The notes under the pieces were generated by a model, which saw only the letters and a list, made by a program, of their open reading frames with translations, ran no database searches and was not told the origin of the DNA. A stretch of DNA of 64,000 nt, from contig CM031563.1 in the NCBI GenBank assembly GCA_018466975.1, positions 992,001 to 1,056,000 on the forward strand, written 5' to 3'. Positions 37,766 through 47,631 of the stretch are shown piece by piece (the first letter of the stretch is position 1; each line of letters opens with the position of its first letter). A program made the position numbers and the translations under genes. This DNA is from Sparassis latifolia. Taxonomy: Eukaryota; Basidiomycota; Agaricomycetes; Polyporales; Sparassidaceae.

Positions 37766-40060
37766 TCACAGTCCTGGAAGTTGAACTCTATGATACCCAG
37801 ACGAGCCGTCCAAATCGACAATCTCACAGTCGAGCGCGGCCCCGTCACCGACCTGCGTTTCCACGCAGGTGAAATCGATGGGCTAGACGAAGCAGTCAAT
37901 AACTATCACATCTCGCAAACAGCGTCTCGACGTACCGCGCCCACCACAGCCATAGGATGGTCTACACAGAGTTTGAGTCAGCGTTCAGGATGTGTAAGGA
38001 CGCACTCACGCCAGATGCCGGTATTGTACACGACCCCCTGGGCAGCAGAGGCGACGAACGCCCTCATGCTGCCCAAGTCGGGCTTGTCGTCCTCCCCATT
38101 CTGCGCCACGACCACGAGGTAAGTCGTGCCCGGCGCGACCAACGCCTCGTCCCCGGCGCCGGCGCCCATGGGGATGAACGCCTGGTTCGTGCACGGGTGC
38201 CGCTCGAGTAACTTCACTTCCCACTGTCCGCCGGGCCGCACGTCGACGGGCTTGCAGCGGTACACGGACAAGCCCGACGAGGCGCCCGATCCTCGAGGGT
38301 ATGACGATTCCAGCTGCGCGAGCTTGTGGAACTTGACCGCCGTGCCCTGGTTTGCGCCCGTGATGCGCGTTGTGCGCGGCGAGGGCACCGCGTTGACGTC
38401 CGCGTAAGCCTGGATGACCTGGCCGAATGGCGCGAAGGCCTCCGGGGTAAGCGGCAAGGCCGGGATCACAGGCCCTGACGCGTTCAGCGACGGCGGAGCC
38501 TCAGTCGCAGCCGCGTCCGCAACCGCGCCCCCGGTAATATTAGATACTGTTGCTGCGCTGCCGACTGGGGAAGGGGTACCGATCGCTCGCGTACCTATGA
38601 GCCGAACGCGCTTGATACCTCCATCGGGGTGGATGGTGATCCTGACGTGCGAGATCGGGACGCCGTCCACGTTCTGCAGCTGGAAGTGGTGCTGGCGGTG
38701 CGGGCCGAGCTTGGTCCGCGGAAGGATCTGGATCCATTCTTCCGCGGGTATGGCGCTGGGGACGAGATCGTCGCTGCGCGCGCCGTGCAGCTCGCACGAT
38801 TCAGGAAGTTGCCCTTGAAGTGCGTGGTGTCGATCTCCGCGTGCGTCAGATACCCGACGGCGCCGCTGTCGAGAGGGGTGCAGGCGATTAGCGGGTTTGA
38901 CGAAATGTGCCGTGCGGAGAGATTGTTTAGGGACTGACAGTTTGATGATAGCCCAGTCTTTGTGGCCTTTTTCACGACTTCGCTTAGTTTCCCAGCCATC
39001 ACCCATGTCCTTTCCTGTGTCGGGGCGAGTAATCAGACCAGATGGACTTGTACGTCATGAGATGACTCACCTCGTCCAGGGAGTATGAGATTGGATCCAA
39101 CACCAAAGTGCTGATCCGACGTGTACACCACTCGACCACCCGAAAATACGTGAGCTAGGTCAAAGGCGGTGTCGGCAGCAGGATAAACGGGGGTAACCAG
39201 ACCATAAACGCGGAACCGAGCCTTGGAGATGTGAAGCATTTTACTCAGTAATCGCTAGCATGCTCGAGGGGAGATTTGACCCACGATTCCTCCGTCAGGA
39301 TACATGTTCAACTTGACATAGTTCACGCCGGAGGATGGTGGGATCTTGAATAGATGCCTAGAGCTGGGACCCAGAGCGACCTTTGACAGGATTTCCGACC
39401 ACTGCGACAGAGCGATCAGGCAATTCTGGGCAGCACGCGGAAACGCCTCACTCACTCGAGAATCGTCCGCTTGCGGTGCGAGGTCGGGGGAGTAGAGCGC
39501 ATCGACAGACACTTGCGGTGCTTCGTTGCCTGGGTCGTGGTTTCAGAACTGCGTGCAGGGTGGACGGGCGCACATGATCGACGCACCATTGAAGTGAGCG
39601 GTATCGACGTCGAAGCCGAAGACGGAGCCGGTGGTGCCCAATTTGATGATGCACCTGGCGATTCATATGGACGAGGTTCACTGGATGCATGACGGGAGGT
39701 ACTCGCCAGTCATGGGCCGGGTTGTGGCGGCGGGTCTCCCAGCCACTGTAGAGGGCGCCCTTCGGGCCGAACTGCCCCTGCAGACTGGGCGCAGGCTTGC
39801 CGCGGGTGTCACGGAGCTTGGATGCAGCGGAGCGAGCATGGGACACGCACCTGCACGAGCAGCAGATGGAAGGCGTCTGCGAAGAACTCGTCGGAGACGG
39901 AGACGACGCAGCCTCCGAGCGCGACGCTGGAGAGTTCTGCGATAGCGGAGAAATCAGGATCGGCGTGAGGGAAGCTGGCTGCAGGCGGGGCGTGCGCACC
40001 GATGGCTGTGGAGAACGTCTCCGCAAAGCGATCCAACGGGATCCGTTCGACGTGCACCAT
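37766..40060 (-). CDS. DAL2: Bifunctional allantoicase / ureidoglycolate lyase
   Basis: Two successive purine-breakdown enzymes in one chain: allantoate to ureidoglycolate and urea, then ureidoglycolate to glyoxylate and urea. From ATG 40060 (MVHVERIPLDRF) the first allantoicase repeat contains VVSVSDEFFADAFHLL, GWETRRHNPAHDW, VDTAHFNGNEAPQVSVDALY and LNMYPDGGIARFRVYG. The second contains SGGRVVYTSDQHFGVGSNLI, MGDGWETKRSREKGHKDWAI, EIDTTHFKGNFPESCELHGA and ITIHPDGGIKRVRL. A Thr/Ala-rich linker follows, then the ureidoglycolate lyase domain (LTPEAFAPFGQVIQAY, GLSVYRCKP, LERHPCTNQAFIPMG, YNTGIWDHPMAVVGA). The last exon (PIDFTCVETQVGDGAALDCE) ends at 37766. Both active domains look complete. The same fusion type is, as I recall, described in other basidiomycetes such as Cryptococcus (DAL2,3,3). 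Confidence 0.92.
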
Positions 40061-40281
40061 ATTATTTAATTCACGCGTCCGAGTGCTGCTGGCAGGAGAC
40101 AGCTGGCGGGGAGATCAAGGAACTGAGTTGCCAAAAGTAGACAGGTGGCCGTCGGTGTGTCAGTCCCGATCAGTCATCGTTCTCTCTGTGGTGGCTGAAA
40201 CAATCACATGCGTCTGCTGGCCTCTCATGTACTGGACAAAGTCCCTCATGCACTCGCCAGGCTCCTTCTCCCACCACAGCC
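40061..40281. promoter_or_regulatory. Divergent promoter between allantoicase fusion and hydrolase
   Basis: A 221-base gap between outward-facing start codons. It includes a short A/T-rich patch (ATTATTTAAT near 40060) close to the allantoicase start. GATA-type sites are expected for a nitrogen-catabolic gene; I see GATA-like cores (GATCA, GATC) but no clear cluster. Confidence 0.5.
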
Positions 40282-43200
40282 ATGATTGACCATCTCCTGG
40301 GCAGCCCAAGTCCGTCCTGGAAGCGCTCCCAGGTGCGCACCGTCTCCCCTTCTGCCCTTCTCCGCACGTCTAACCGCTACTTCGATCTGCATCTAGGTCT
40401 TCATCGTGATCATCTTCTGGCTGTGGCGCATCCTCCATGGAAACCCAAACGGCCCTTCTCTATTATGGATGAGGCGTGCGAATAGAGCCCTGAGTGAGTG
40501 CTTCCCCCGTTTTCCGCCTAACGGTGCCTGAGCCTGCGTTGCAGAACGCTTCACGCCTTGGCAGCTTGTTGTGAGCACCCTGACCGGCGTATATGCCGTT
40601 CGACATCTCGACAAGATACTAGGTCTTGGATGTGAGTAATGTGCCTCGATATCTGACCGAAAATTTACGCATTCTGTCCGCTTTCTATTCCAGCCCCAGA
40701 ACCTCTTGCAAATCTAGTGAGCCTAGACCGAGTAAACTCCCGCAACTCACGTTTGCTGACTTCTGCCATCAGTATTCCCCATCTTATTACCGTGCTACAT
40801 GGATCATTACAGGGCTCGACGCTGGCTTCGCTACCGCGATGACCATACGCCCGAAATGGCTTAAAGACCTCTGTTCCGTTCTGTTCTCCATATACTACAT
40901 AATATATGCTACTGAGGCTGATGAGAAGGTTGTCTCTGCCCACGTCGTCTACGCTCGCATTGCTGACGTCCAATTTACCAGGTTCGCAAATTCCGCGCTG
41001 TCCCTACGGTCGAGATGCTCCGCACAACATGGGAGAAGACCACCAATCCATATGTATGTCCCCCCTTCTCCCCGCTCGTCTCGTCTCTGACTGATCCATC
41101 TCAGATCCGCGCTATCACTCATCTACCAAAGGTCACAATCCGCCGGCGGCTCTTCCTGCCCCGCCCTGGCGACTCGACGTATACCCGACCTATAGTCGCT
41201 TGGTTGTTCTTCGCTCCTCCAGAACATCATCTCGCGCGCGCGACTGATTTGATACTCGACTTTCCCGGAGGTGGCTTCATCTCCATGACGCCAGAGCATC
41301 ACGAGGACCGTCTGCGTATGTGGGCGGTGCGCACCGGCAAGCCAGTGCTGTCCATTGATTATGGCAAGGCGCCGGAGTGTACGTTTCTGGTCGTGATATG
41401 CGCCAATGATGAAGGATACTTACCCCAACTTCGCTCCCGACAGATCCGTACCCCTATGCGATTGATGAGTGTTTTGATGCGTACCGTGTGCTGGTAGAGA
41501 CCGGCGGCCAGCTCATCGGCATGAGTGGCGCAAAGTTCAACGTCGTGTTCTCAGGAGACTCGGCGTCAGTCCCTCGCAGTTTTATCAAGCCAGTCATTGC
41601 TAACGGATTATATTTATCAGAGGCGCTCACATCGCCGTAAACGTCATGCTAAAAATCTTGGAGACACAGATCGTCGTGCCACACCCTGTAGCGCTAATGC
41701 TGAACTATGCGACGCTGGACTTCAATTTCACATCGTGGATGTCGCCCGAGAACCTCCGGGTACTGCGCACGGAGCAGTCCACGGGCCACCTCCGCGGGCT
41801 CGTTGAGCAGAAGGACCACCTGGGGCACATCAGCCCGCTGTCCATGGTCGGCGACCGCAAGCTGCGCAGGCGTAAGAGCTGGCGGGATACGATCCGCAAT
41901 TTGGGGTCCCCGACCGCGGAGAGGCCCAGCAGTGGACGGCCGCACCGCGCGAGTGTCAGCGTCAAGGCGGCGAAGGCCGAGGCCCGTGCGCACCGCGATC
42001 GCTCCGCGGTCGAGGAGCCCGGCGACGTGGCCGATGTGGAGGACGACGCGGCGACGGTCGTGCCCACTCGCGAAGAGGAGAAGCCTCTCCAGGCGAGGGT
42101 GCGATTCCAGTTCGACGACCAGGCCGCGCTCGACGGGCCGAAGGAGGAAGCAGAGCGCACGGCCGAGGCCGCCGCTGCCCAATTGCCGGCGGCGGCGGCG
42201 CAGAACGTCCCGCTCGGCACCAGACTCACCATGACCAGCCGCACTGGGTATTTTCAGGATCGCATCATCTCCCCGAGCATGGTGAGCGGTTGTTTCGTCG
42301 CGTTCGTCGCTTGGCGGTGACTGATGCGTCCGACTGGTCGGATCTGACAGATGCGTTCCATGGCCATCCTGTACATCGGGCCTCACCGCAACCCCGAGTT
42401 CGCGACGGACTACCGCATCTCGCCGATCCTTGCGCCGAGCGGGCTGCTGGCGCAGTTCCCGCCGCTGCTGATGACGTGCGGGGAGAAGGACCCGTTCGTG
42501 GACGACACGGTGATCTTTGCGGGGCGCGTGCGCGAGGCGAAGCGCGCGCGGCGGGAGGAGCTCGAGGTCGCGCTGGCGGGGCCGGCTGCGCGGTTCGGGG
42601 AGCACCTGCGGATGAGCGTCAGGGATGCGGACACGGACGAGGCGCTGCGGGCGCTGCGGCGCGAGGGCGAGGTGCTCGCTGGGCAGGGCGACGAGGACTG
42701 GGTGCAGATGCAGATCTACTCTGATTGGAGCCACGGGTACCTGCAGATGCCGATGCTGATGCGGGAGGCGGGGGATGTGCTGTACGACCTTGGAGACTGG
42801 ATCGACGAGGCGTTCGCGAAGAGGGGGAAGCGGCGGCGGCGGCGACGAGACACGAGGGCGCGAACGGGTCGGCGGGCACGAAGCGCGGGTCGCCGGTGGG
42901 GCGCGAGCTGAAGGAGCACGTTCCGAACGGGGAGGGGGCGGTGTCTGCGAGCGAGACGGAGACGGACGACTTGCTGACGTTTTCGCCGAAGAAGCGGTCG
43001 TCGCCGCCGTCGTCTGTGCACGAGCTCGAGGAGAAGACGAAGGCGGGGAGGACTGGGTCACCGGCTGCGGGTGCGAGAAAGTCTCACAGCCCGCACCGGG
43101 GGGATGGAGTGGGGATGGAGGGAGGGGTGCGGGAGGGGACGCCGACGCAGCGGATTGACCTGTTGCACCTTATTCCGTCGCAGGCGAACGGGCAAGGGAC

Positions 43201-43345
43201 GGGGAGCGGAGGGCGACCGTCGCCTGCGAGGAGTGGGGCGGGGACGCCGGGGAAGGCGGGGCAGACGATATCAGAGTCTGAGCTGATGAGACGGCGGCGG
43301 CTGCTGGACGCGCATCTGGTGACATTTACGGACGCGGTGAAGTAA
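40282..43345 (+). CDS. Hormone-sensitive-lipase-type alpha/beta hydrolase, tail frame broken
   Basis: Serine esterase/lipase, probably membrane-bound: the N-terminus has hydrophobic VFIVIIFWLWRIL and a second segment near WQLVVSTLTGVYAV. The oxyanion loop reads LDFPGGGFISM, the nucleophile elbow FSGDSAGAH, the acid region LLMTCGEKDPFVDD and the catalytic His DWSHGYLQMP. About seven introns lie before 42350. A roughly 140-residue charged, disordered insert separates the Ser and Asp blocks (about 41830-42240). After DWIDEAFAKRGK the catalytic frame runs into a basic tail that stops at 42911. The tail that looks biological (VPNGEGAVSASETETDDLLT to DAHLVTFTDAVK, stop 43345) is in another frame with no GT...AG intron to join them. 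A frameshift or base-call error near the GGGGG and CGG run at 42820-42850 is likely. Confidence 0.82.
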
Positions 43346-43783
43346 ATAGAGCGATGACGCGCGGGGATGGTTGTATCACTAATTGTAGCGTTGCGTACGG
43401 CGAATCAGAGATGTATCGAATGTAATGGAAACGATTTATTGGACGTGGATGGACGGCGGAGGTGAAGACGAGGCCGAGGTGCGACAGGAGCTTGTGTTTG
43501 AGATGGAGTACGCGATATCAGACCGGGGAGATCGAGGAGCGGTAGAGCGCTGAGGCGGCCGCCAGGGTACTTAGGCTCGCGGATGTGTGTGAGGGCGGAT
43601 CAGGAAAAGTGCCGGCGGCGTTGCCATATATGGGCGAGTGGCTGTACTCGATGTCCTCTTCCCCGACTCCCCGCCTGCGTACAAATACCGCGGGCAAGCC
43701 ACCGAGGAAGATTATCTTGCGAGCGAGCGCTCCCCGAGGCACAAGCTTCGGATAGGCACCTCAGCGTCTGTGCACATTCTGAC
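43346..43783. other. Intergenic, no gene seen
   Basis: 3' flank of the hydrolase and promoter side of the zinc-finger gene. Open frames here are extensions of neighbouring GC-rich frames. No supported feature. Confidence 0.4.
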
Positions 43784-45021
43784 ATGGAAGTGCACCCCGC
43801 CGCGTTGTGTCCCTCTTCTTCTCTGCCCTCTCTCCACCACTCTCCCTCCCACTCCCCCGACATGCCCCATCTCCACCCGAGCTACTCTCTCTCGCGCGAT
43901 TATAACCACCCGCCTGGCTCTGACCCGGACAGCCCACGAGCCCCGCCCAACGCCTCGCCCTCCTCGTCCCGCTCCCAGTCGCGCTACCCCATGGGCACCT
44001 CCTCCGACTATCCAGTGTCCGCGGGCTGGCCTCTCCACGCCAATTCGCTCCCGACTCCCCATCCGCACGCGTCTCGCCCGATTCCTGCATCTTCGCGGCA
44101 CTCCCTCAGACCCACCTCCCCAGATACGCCCCGCCGCGCGTCCACAGACCCCTACCTCTATCACAGCGTCCAGCTCCCGTCCACCCAGCCCACCGCGTCC
44201 CCGACCCGTGCCCCCGCCTCCCACCAGCCGTACTCGGCCACCGCCGTCCCGCGCCTCCCCCCCATCCTCCAGGTCGAGAAGCAGCAGGTCACCACCAGCG
44301 CCACCCAGGCCGCCAGCGCCAGCCGCCGCAGAAACGAGGCCCACTTTGTGTGTCCCGTCCCCGGCTGCGGCAGCACCTTCACCCGCCGCTTCAACCTCCG
44401 AGGTGCGTTCACCCGCGTGCCCTTTCCCCCTCCTTTCCCGAGCCTGACCGCCCTGCCTGCCACGCCCCGTCACAGGCCATCTCCGCTCCCACACCGCCGA
44501 GCGGCCCTTCCTCTGCGAGTGGCCCGGCTGCAACAAGGGCTTCGCCCGCCAGCACGACTGCAGGTGCGTATCACGCCAATTCGCTTCCCCCAACGTGTGC
44601 CCCCCCCCTCGCGTCCACAGCCCGTGCGAATCGAACCGTGCTCATACACTGCATTCTGCCCCACAGGAGGCATCAGGCACTCCACGCATCGAGATCCCAA
44701 GGACACCTGTGTCAAGGCTGTGGGAAGAACTTCAGCAGGCTAGACGCGCTCAACGTACGTGCCCTGCACACACTCCATAATCCGATCCTCGCTAACTGCT
44801 AACACGGACCCCGCGCCCAGCGACATTGTACGTGTCCGCCATACGCTCTCGACCGTGCGCCGGTTACGCTGACCCTCTCCCCCTCCACAGGGCGTTCCGA
44901 CGGCGGCGCCGAGTGTCGACAGACGAGCGAAGCCGCCGCGAGCGCCGCACGCCTCTCCCCCGAAGACGAGTGGGAAAACAGGAGCAATTCCACAGAGCGC
45001 AGTGGCCGCAGGACGCCCTGA
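43784..45021 (+). CDS. Three-finger zinc-finger transcription factor
   Basis: Probable DNA-binding regulator. ATG 43784 (MEVHPAALCPSSSLPSLH) opens a long Ser/Pro/His-rich disordered region of about 190 residues. Finger 1 is C-x4-C...H-x3-H (FVCPVPGCGSTFTRRFNLRG joined to HLRSH). Finger 2 is PFLCEWPGCNKGFARQHDCR joined to RHQALH. Finger 3 is CQGCGKNFSRLDALNRH with the last ligand a Cys in RSDGGAEC, a C2HC variant seen in calcineurin-responsive (Crz1/Prz1-type) fungal factors. The tail ends STERSGRRTP at TGA 45019-45021. Four introns split the fingers; one exon is only seven bases (44821-44827). The N-terminus could start further upstream in the same frame, but the sequence there is not protein-like. 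Confidence 0.84.
44821..44827 (+). other. Seven-base microexon of the zinc-finger gene
   Basis: The exon CGACATT is bounded by CCCAG upstream and GTACGT downstream. It adds Arg-His plus one base, so that DALN joins to WRSDGGAEC. Without it the third finger loses its histidine and the frame breaks. Confidence 0.8.
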
Positions 45022-45500
45022 CGCCTCGCCCACGCCATGCGCTTCTCCGCTATCGCTGCCACCCCGCCCCCCTGCCGGGCCGCCGCGTCTCTTCTCTCGT
45101 GTCCCTGTCCTGTCATGCATCCACCGCCGCTGTGTCCCTGTAGACTAACCAGTATACCACCGCTACTTATCCGCAGCACCTGTCACCTATCGATAAACGC
45201 GCCCACGTGCGCGCGTGTAATTAGGCAAGTGCGAACGGGGGGCCGGTGCAGAAAGCTTCGCTGCGGTGCCATCAGTAGTGCACCGTTCGCGGGATGCGCG
45301 TGGGCCCCCCCGTCGACAGACCGGCACCAGCGCGGCCATCGTGAGTGCGTGCGCACCGAGTCCGCGGAGCTGGGCGCGGGCCTGGGCGACCCGGCGGGCG
45401 CGCGGTGCGTGGACGCCCGTCGCCCTTCGGTGTGGTTCGGCGTGCGTGGCGGCGGCGGCGTCTGTCGCGCGTCGAGGGAGGAACGGGCGCCCGACGCGCG

Positions 45501-45639
45501 CGCCCATCTCCGGAGTGGGTGCGTATCGTGATGCTTATCGTGATCCCTGCAGCACAGAATGCGATGCATGCTTCTAGCCGGGGGGGGGAACCACTCGGCG
45601 CTGCTGCTGCTACCACTGTGGTCCCATGCACGATGCGCC
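45501..45639. repeat. Imperfect direct repeat, copy 1
   Basis: Matches 45743-45897 along its length: CGCCCATCTCCGGAG, GGTGCGTATCGTGATGCTTA, GCAGAATGCGATGCATGCTT, ACCACTGTGGTCC and CACGATGCGCC are shared. Copy 2 carries a short insertion (CGGAGCCGGGTG) and small changes. Confidence 0.88.
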
Positions 45640-45742
45640 GGGGCCGGCTGGGAGGAACTGGCGTCGATGAGGGATCGCGCTCGGGGGGCGTCAGCGCCGC
45701 TGACTGCTCCTCAGCGAGCCCGACGTGCGCTCCCTGCGACTG

Positions 45743-45897
45743 CGCCCATCTCCGGAGGGGGTGCGTATCGTGATGCTTATCGTGATCCCTGCGCGGAGCC
45801 GGGTGCAGCGCAGAATGCGATGCATGCTTCTGAGCGCAAGGGGACCACTCGGCTGCTGCTGCTGCCGCTACCACTGTGGTCCTATGCACGATGCGCC
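45743..45897. repeat. Imperfect direct repeat, copy 2
   Basis: Second copy of the unit at 45501, in the same direction, 103 bases further on. The shared ATGCATGCTTC and CTACCACTGTGGTC cores contain small palindromes. No inverted terminal repeats or target-site duplication are obvious. Confidence 0.88.
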
Positions 45898-47631
45898 GAC
45901 GCGTTCTGATGAGCCGGCTGGGATTGAGCCGGTGTGCTGCGCACGCGAAGGCCATTCGCTGCAGGCCGGCCAGCCAGCTATTATCCGCATATCTCCACCG
46001 GGCGGCGCGAAACGCTATCGCAATTCAATCGTAGCGTTTCCTCGGCTGCGCGTTTTCGCGCTTCTGCACTGGGCCCCCGCGTTGTCCAAACTGTGTATGT
46101 ACCGAGAAGGCGGCGTGACCCACCTTCGTTCCCGTCAGAATGGGGAAGTGGAAGGTGCACTGCTCTTCGCGCGTCTGTGTCTTTGCGATTGATGCGGCGT
46201 GCATCACACCACCGATGCCTGCAGGTGCCAGTGTCCCTTGCAGGGGGCCGCTCGGTGCTGCATATCAGAGATATTACTGTAGAGTCTCTCGACGCGCGTT
46301 TGCGCTGGGAGGAAGAGGAATATAGGAAGAGGAATCCAGATAGAGATACGATACGACGAGACGCCGCGGATCGCAATCTGAGCCCGACATGACGCACTGG
46401 CAGAGACCGCCTGAACGGAGAGCCGCAACCCAGGCTGGCTGGCGGCGGCGGCGAGGGCGATCACCATGCAGGTCGGCGCACCGCATGCTCGCCTGCTATT
46501 CTAGTGAACCTTTTGTGGCAGCGGTGCGAACGCAGTAATATCAGAGTGGGTGCCTGCGCTGGGCGTTGATCCCGATATGGCGGCTTCCTGCCAGTGTTTT
46601 GATTGCTCAGACCTGCTTTGGCCCTCGGGTGATCACGATACGAGGGACCCCGCGCTCAGATGGGGAAAGGGTGTCATCGGGGCGTCATGCGGTGCACAGT
46701 CTGGGCTCGCTGTCACTTTGCCCAAGTTCTGTGAGATCAGTGACCAAGCCAGTTCGTTCCAATTTGAAGTTGAATTTGTCAGGGAACGTGTGCGTCTGCC
46801 ATCGTCGCGTCTTCGGGCGATAACGACATCGATTTGGACGCAGAACTGGGAGCGTGCTCGATAGCGGGCCTCGCTGAGGATCCACTCAATTCTACGAAGA
46901 GTACTTGAATTGAGCCGCCGCGGCGGAAACTTAATGGGCTTACCAGGGCAACCAGCCCAACTGGAGTTCGGAAATCGAGACAGGAAGCACACGAGTCAGC
47001 GACCCACGAGAACAGATAAGGGGTCAAATGGCATTTACCACGGAGCTGTCCTCTCCCGAGTTGCCCCATCGGCTACAATCCAGTGGAGATATTTACGGCA
47101 ACGTGAGGCCTGGAGGGTCTGACCCCATATGTGTGCCCCAGTCCACCAATGACCATCATGGGATGCCAGGTGAAACGTCAGCGCGCAACGTTGTTGAGCA
47201 TCGGCAACGCCTGCGTGTTCGCGAATACGAAGAACTCGCCAATGCAGAAATACAGTACCTGTACACCTTGCCGGTGCCTGCTGGTCGACCCAAAGGACTC
47301 GGGCTACTCGAACGGGCAACGCTACTGAACGCCAGGGTGATCGGTTGATCTGTTCATCCTATTCCAAATTTGGCAGTCGCTGTAGAACGTTCACACGACC
47401 ACCGCTCTCACTGCACAGGCTCGCGTAAGTCAGCAAAATAAATGTTTATCTGTTAGCGTGATATGGTGCAACAGCGATCACAACTACATGTCCCGTCTGT
47501 TGGGTGTGAAGAGGTATAACAGACAACAAGCGATAGAAATACACGTAGATCTAAGGCTACAGATCCTGCACGAGGTCCCAGAAAAATCTCCGAATCAGCA
47601 AAAACACACAAGTACATCGACCTCGCCACGT

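Larger units (their letters stand above)
45022..47631. other. Gene-poor GC-rich stretch
   Basis: About 2.6 kb without a recognisable gene. The first half (45,190-46,500) is GC-rich, with long meaningless frames on both strands and an imperfect direct repeat. A plus-strand frame at 47028-47348 (106 residues, with RLRVREYEELANAEIQYLYT) is the only ATG-started frame that reads at all like a protein. I cannot name it, and it may be chance. No tRNA, rRNA or transposon ends are seen. Confidence 0.4.

Noticed and set aside
39033..39239. Separate short allantoicase gene starting at 39239
   Set aside because: MLHISKARFRVYG looked like a start, but the preceding exons encode the first allantoicase repeat in frame, so the true start is 40060.
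42911..43000. An intron to repair the hydrolase tail
   Set aside because: No GT donor and AG acceptor pair of plausible length links the two frames.
41694..43061. 455-residue open frame on the minus strand
   Set aside because: It is fully antisense to the hydrolase exons, is Arg/Pro/Ser-rich without domains, and follows from high GC content.
43712..44593. 293-residue minus-strand frame opposite the zinc-finger gene
   Set aside because: Low-complexity Gly/Arg sequence antisense to a Pro/Ser-rich exon; no start context or domain.
45272..45955. Long frames on both strands over the direct repeat
   Set aside because: Compositional frames of a GC-rich region, with no recognisable protein content.
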